Source: Frankiales bacterium (GTDB taxonomy: Bacteria > Actinomycetota > Actinomycetes > Mycobacteriales > SCTD01). From it: 6,655 nt of DNA. Under the pieces are notes generated by a model. That model searched no databases, was not told the DNA's origin, and was given only the letters and a program-made list of their open reading frames with translations. Position 1 is the first letter of the stretch; every line of letters starts with the position of its first letter. Made by a program: the position numbers and the translations under genes. The DNA lies in contig JAOPWW010000323.1 of NCBI GenBank assembly GCA_025965495.1, forward strand, positions 1-6,655, written 5' to 3'. Shown piece by piece: positions 6,389 through 6,655 of this stretch.

Positions 6389-6460
6389 TCCGCTGTGGGG
6401 TAATGGCAACCTGCTGGTTTTTGGTACCATGCGATCCTGGTTCGAGTCCAGGCAGCGGAA
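6389..6460 (+). tRNA. tRNA-Gln (anticodon TTG)
   Basis: A 72-nt cloverleaf can be folded by eye. The acceptor arm TCCGCTG/CAGCGGA has seven pairs. The D stem is GGGT/ACCT with loop AATGGCA. The anticodon stem is CTGGT/ACCAT with loop TTTTGGT, giving anticodon TTG at 6421-6423, which reads CAA and probably CAG. The T arm is CCTGG-TTCGAGT-CCAGG. The discriminator is A6460, and CCA is not encoded (CTG follows). The top pair of the anticodon stem (27-43) is a C-U mismatch. A U1-A72 first pair is typical of tRNA-Gln. It lies between the HTH/LAGLIDADG gene and glmU on the same strand. Confidence 0.93.
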
Positions 6461-6489
6461 CTGACGATGTGCGGGATGTTCCCTCCCGG

Positions 6490-6495
6490 TAGTCT
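6490..6495 (+). promoter_or_regulatory. Possible -10 element for glmU
   Basis: TAGTCT lies 47 nt before the glmU GTG and is identical to the -10 proposed for tRNA-Gln. I see no convincing -35 at 16-18 nt, so glmU may also depend on read-through from the tRNA promoter. Confidence 0.3.
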
Positions 6496-6501
6496 GGGGC
6501 C

Positions 6502-6517
6502 TGCCGGAGTCCCGGCA
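6502..6517 (+). other. Short GC hairpin in the glmU leader
   Basis: TGCCGG and CCGGCA form a perfect 6-bp stem with a 4-nt AGTC loop, immediately downstream of the proposed -10 and 25 nt before the glmU start. No T-run follows, so it is not an intrinsic terminator of the usual kind. It could affect processing of the tRNA transcript or translation of glmU; both are guesses. Confidence 0.35.
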
Positions 6518-6542
6518 CACCCCCCGCCCGCGAGGAGCTCCC

Positions 6543-6655
6543 GTGACGGACGTGCGCCCTGCCGCCGTCGTCGTGCTCGCTGCCGGTGAGGGCACCCGCA
6601 TGCGCAGCGCCACCCCCAAGGTGCTCCACGCCCTGGCCGGCCGCAGCATGCTCGG
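6543..6655 (+). CDS. glmU: GlmU, N-acetylglucosamine-1-phosphate uridyltransferase / glucosamine-1-phosphate acetyltransferase, N-terminal fragment
   Basis: Only the first 37 codons are in the window; the gene continues past 6655. GlmU is the bifunctional cytoplasmic enzyme that acetylates glucosamine-1-P and then makes UDP-GlcNAc for peptidoglycan and other cell-wall polymers. The nucleotidyltransferase signature is clear: VVVLAAGEGTRM (9-20), with the GxGTRM UTP-binding loop, then RSATPKVLHALAGRSML (21-37) with the conserved PK (Lys26). The GTG start at 6543 has a strong GAGGAG (6532-6537) 5 nt upstream. The leader between tRNA-Gln and the start is 82 nt and holds a possible -10 and a small hairpin. 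The acetyltransferase domain cannot be assessed. Confidence 0.95.
   Translation, partial: MTDVRPAAVVVLAAGEGTRMRSATPKVLHALAGRSML

Noticed and set aside
6378..6406. Perfect TTGACA -35 (6378-6383) with TAATGG 17 nt downstream as a promoter for glmU
   Set aside because: TAATGG matches the -10 consensus at only two positions and is simply the conserved D-loop region of the tRNA. The resulting start would lie inside the tRNA gene.
6320..6655. tRNA-associated integration site of a mobile element
   Set aside because: There is no integrase or recombinase and no duplicated tRNA 3' end within the window, and the tRNA is followed by an ordinary housekeeping gene.
1..6655. CRISPR array, insertion sequence or toxin-antitoxin pair
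   Set aside because: No regularly spaced repeats, no transposase, and no small paired genes beyond the features listed were seen on either strand.

Overview
The window is very GC-rich DNA with GTG starts, third codon positions that are nearly all G or C, and a tRNA-Gln followed by glmU. Together these suggest a high-GC Actinomycetota chromosome; I cannot name the genus.

Left block (1-5156, all minus strand). Read in the direction of transcription, five genes lie head to tail: a membrane acyl-CoA (delta-9 type) desaturase (5156-4134), a TetR-family regulator (4113-3487), and the three subunits of a xanthine-oxidase-family molybdenum hydroxylase. These are the [2Fe-2S] subunit (3462-2950), the FAD subunit (2953-1973) and the molybdopterin subunit (1976 to the window edge, still open). 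Gaps are 20 and 24 nt, then two GTGA stop/start overlaps, so this looks like one transcription unit. The hydroxylase resembles E. coli PaoABC (YagTSR) aldehyde oxidoreductase, including four cysteines in the FAD subunit that fit the PaoB-type [4Fe-4S] insertion, but its small subunit has no Tat signal. Upstream of the desaturase is a pair of overlapping imperfect palindromes built on CCGTAACC half-sites. They are the best candidate operator for the TetR protein and lie across the likely promoter. If so, one regulator could control both lipid desaturation and an aldehyde-oxidising enzyme.

Divergent spacer (5157-5322). It carries the promoter/operator region and a strong 13-bp hairpin (5215-5251) of unknown role.

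Right block (5323-6655, plus strand). A 352-residue protein has three tandem HTH-like repeats followed by a single-motif LAGLIDADG-like domain. It is followed after only 7 nt by tRNA-Gln(UUG), whose likely promoter lies inside the end of that coding sequence. Then comes the start of glmU (UDP-GlcNAc synthesis), cut by the window edge. The HTH/LAGLIDADG gene is the least conventional item here. Its third codon positions look less GC-biased than its neighbours, and it may be a homing-endonuclease descendant or a domesticated DNA-binding regulator, by analogy with WhiA.
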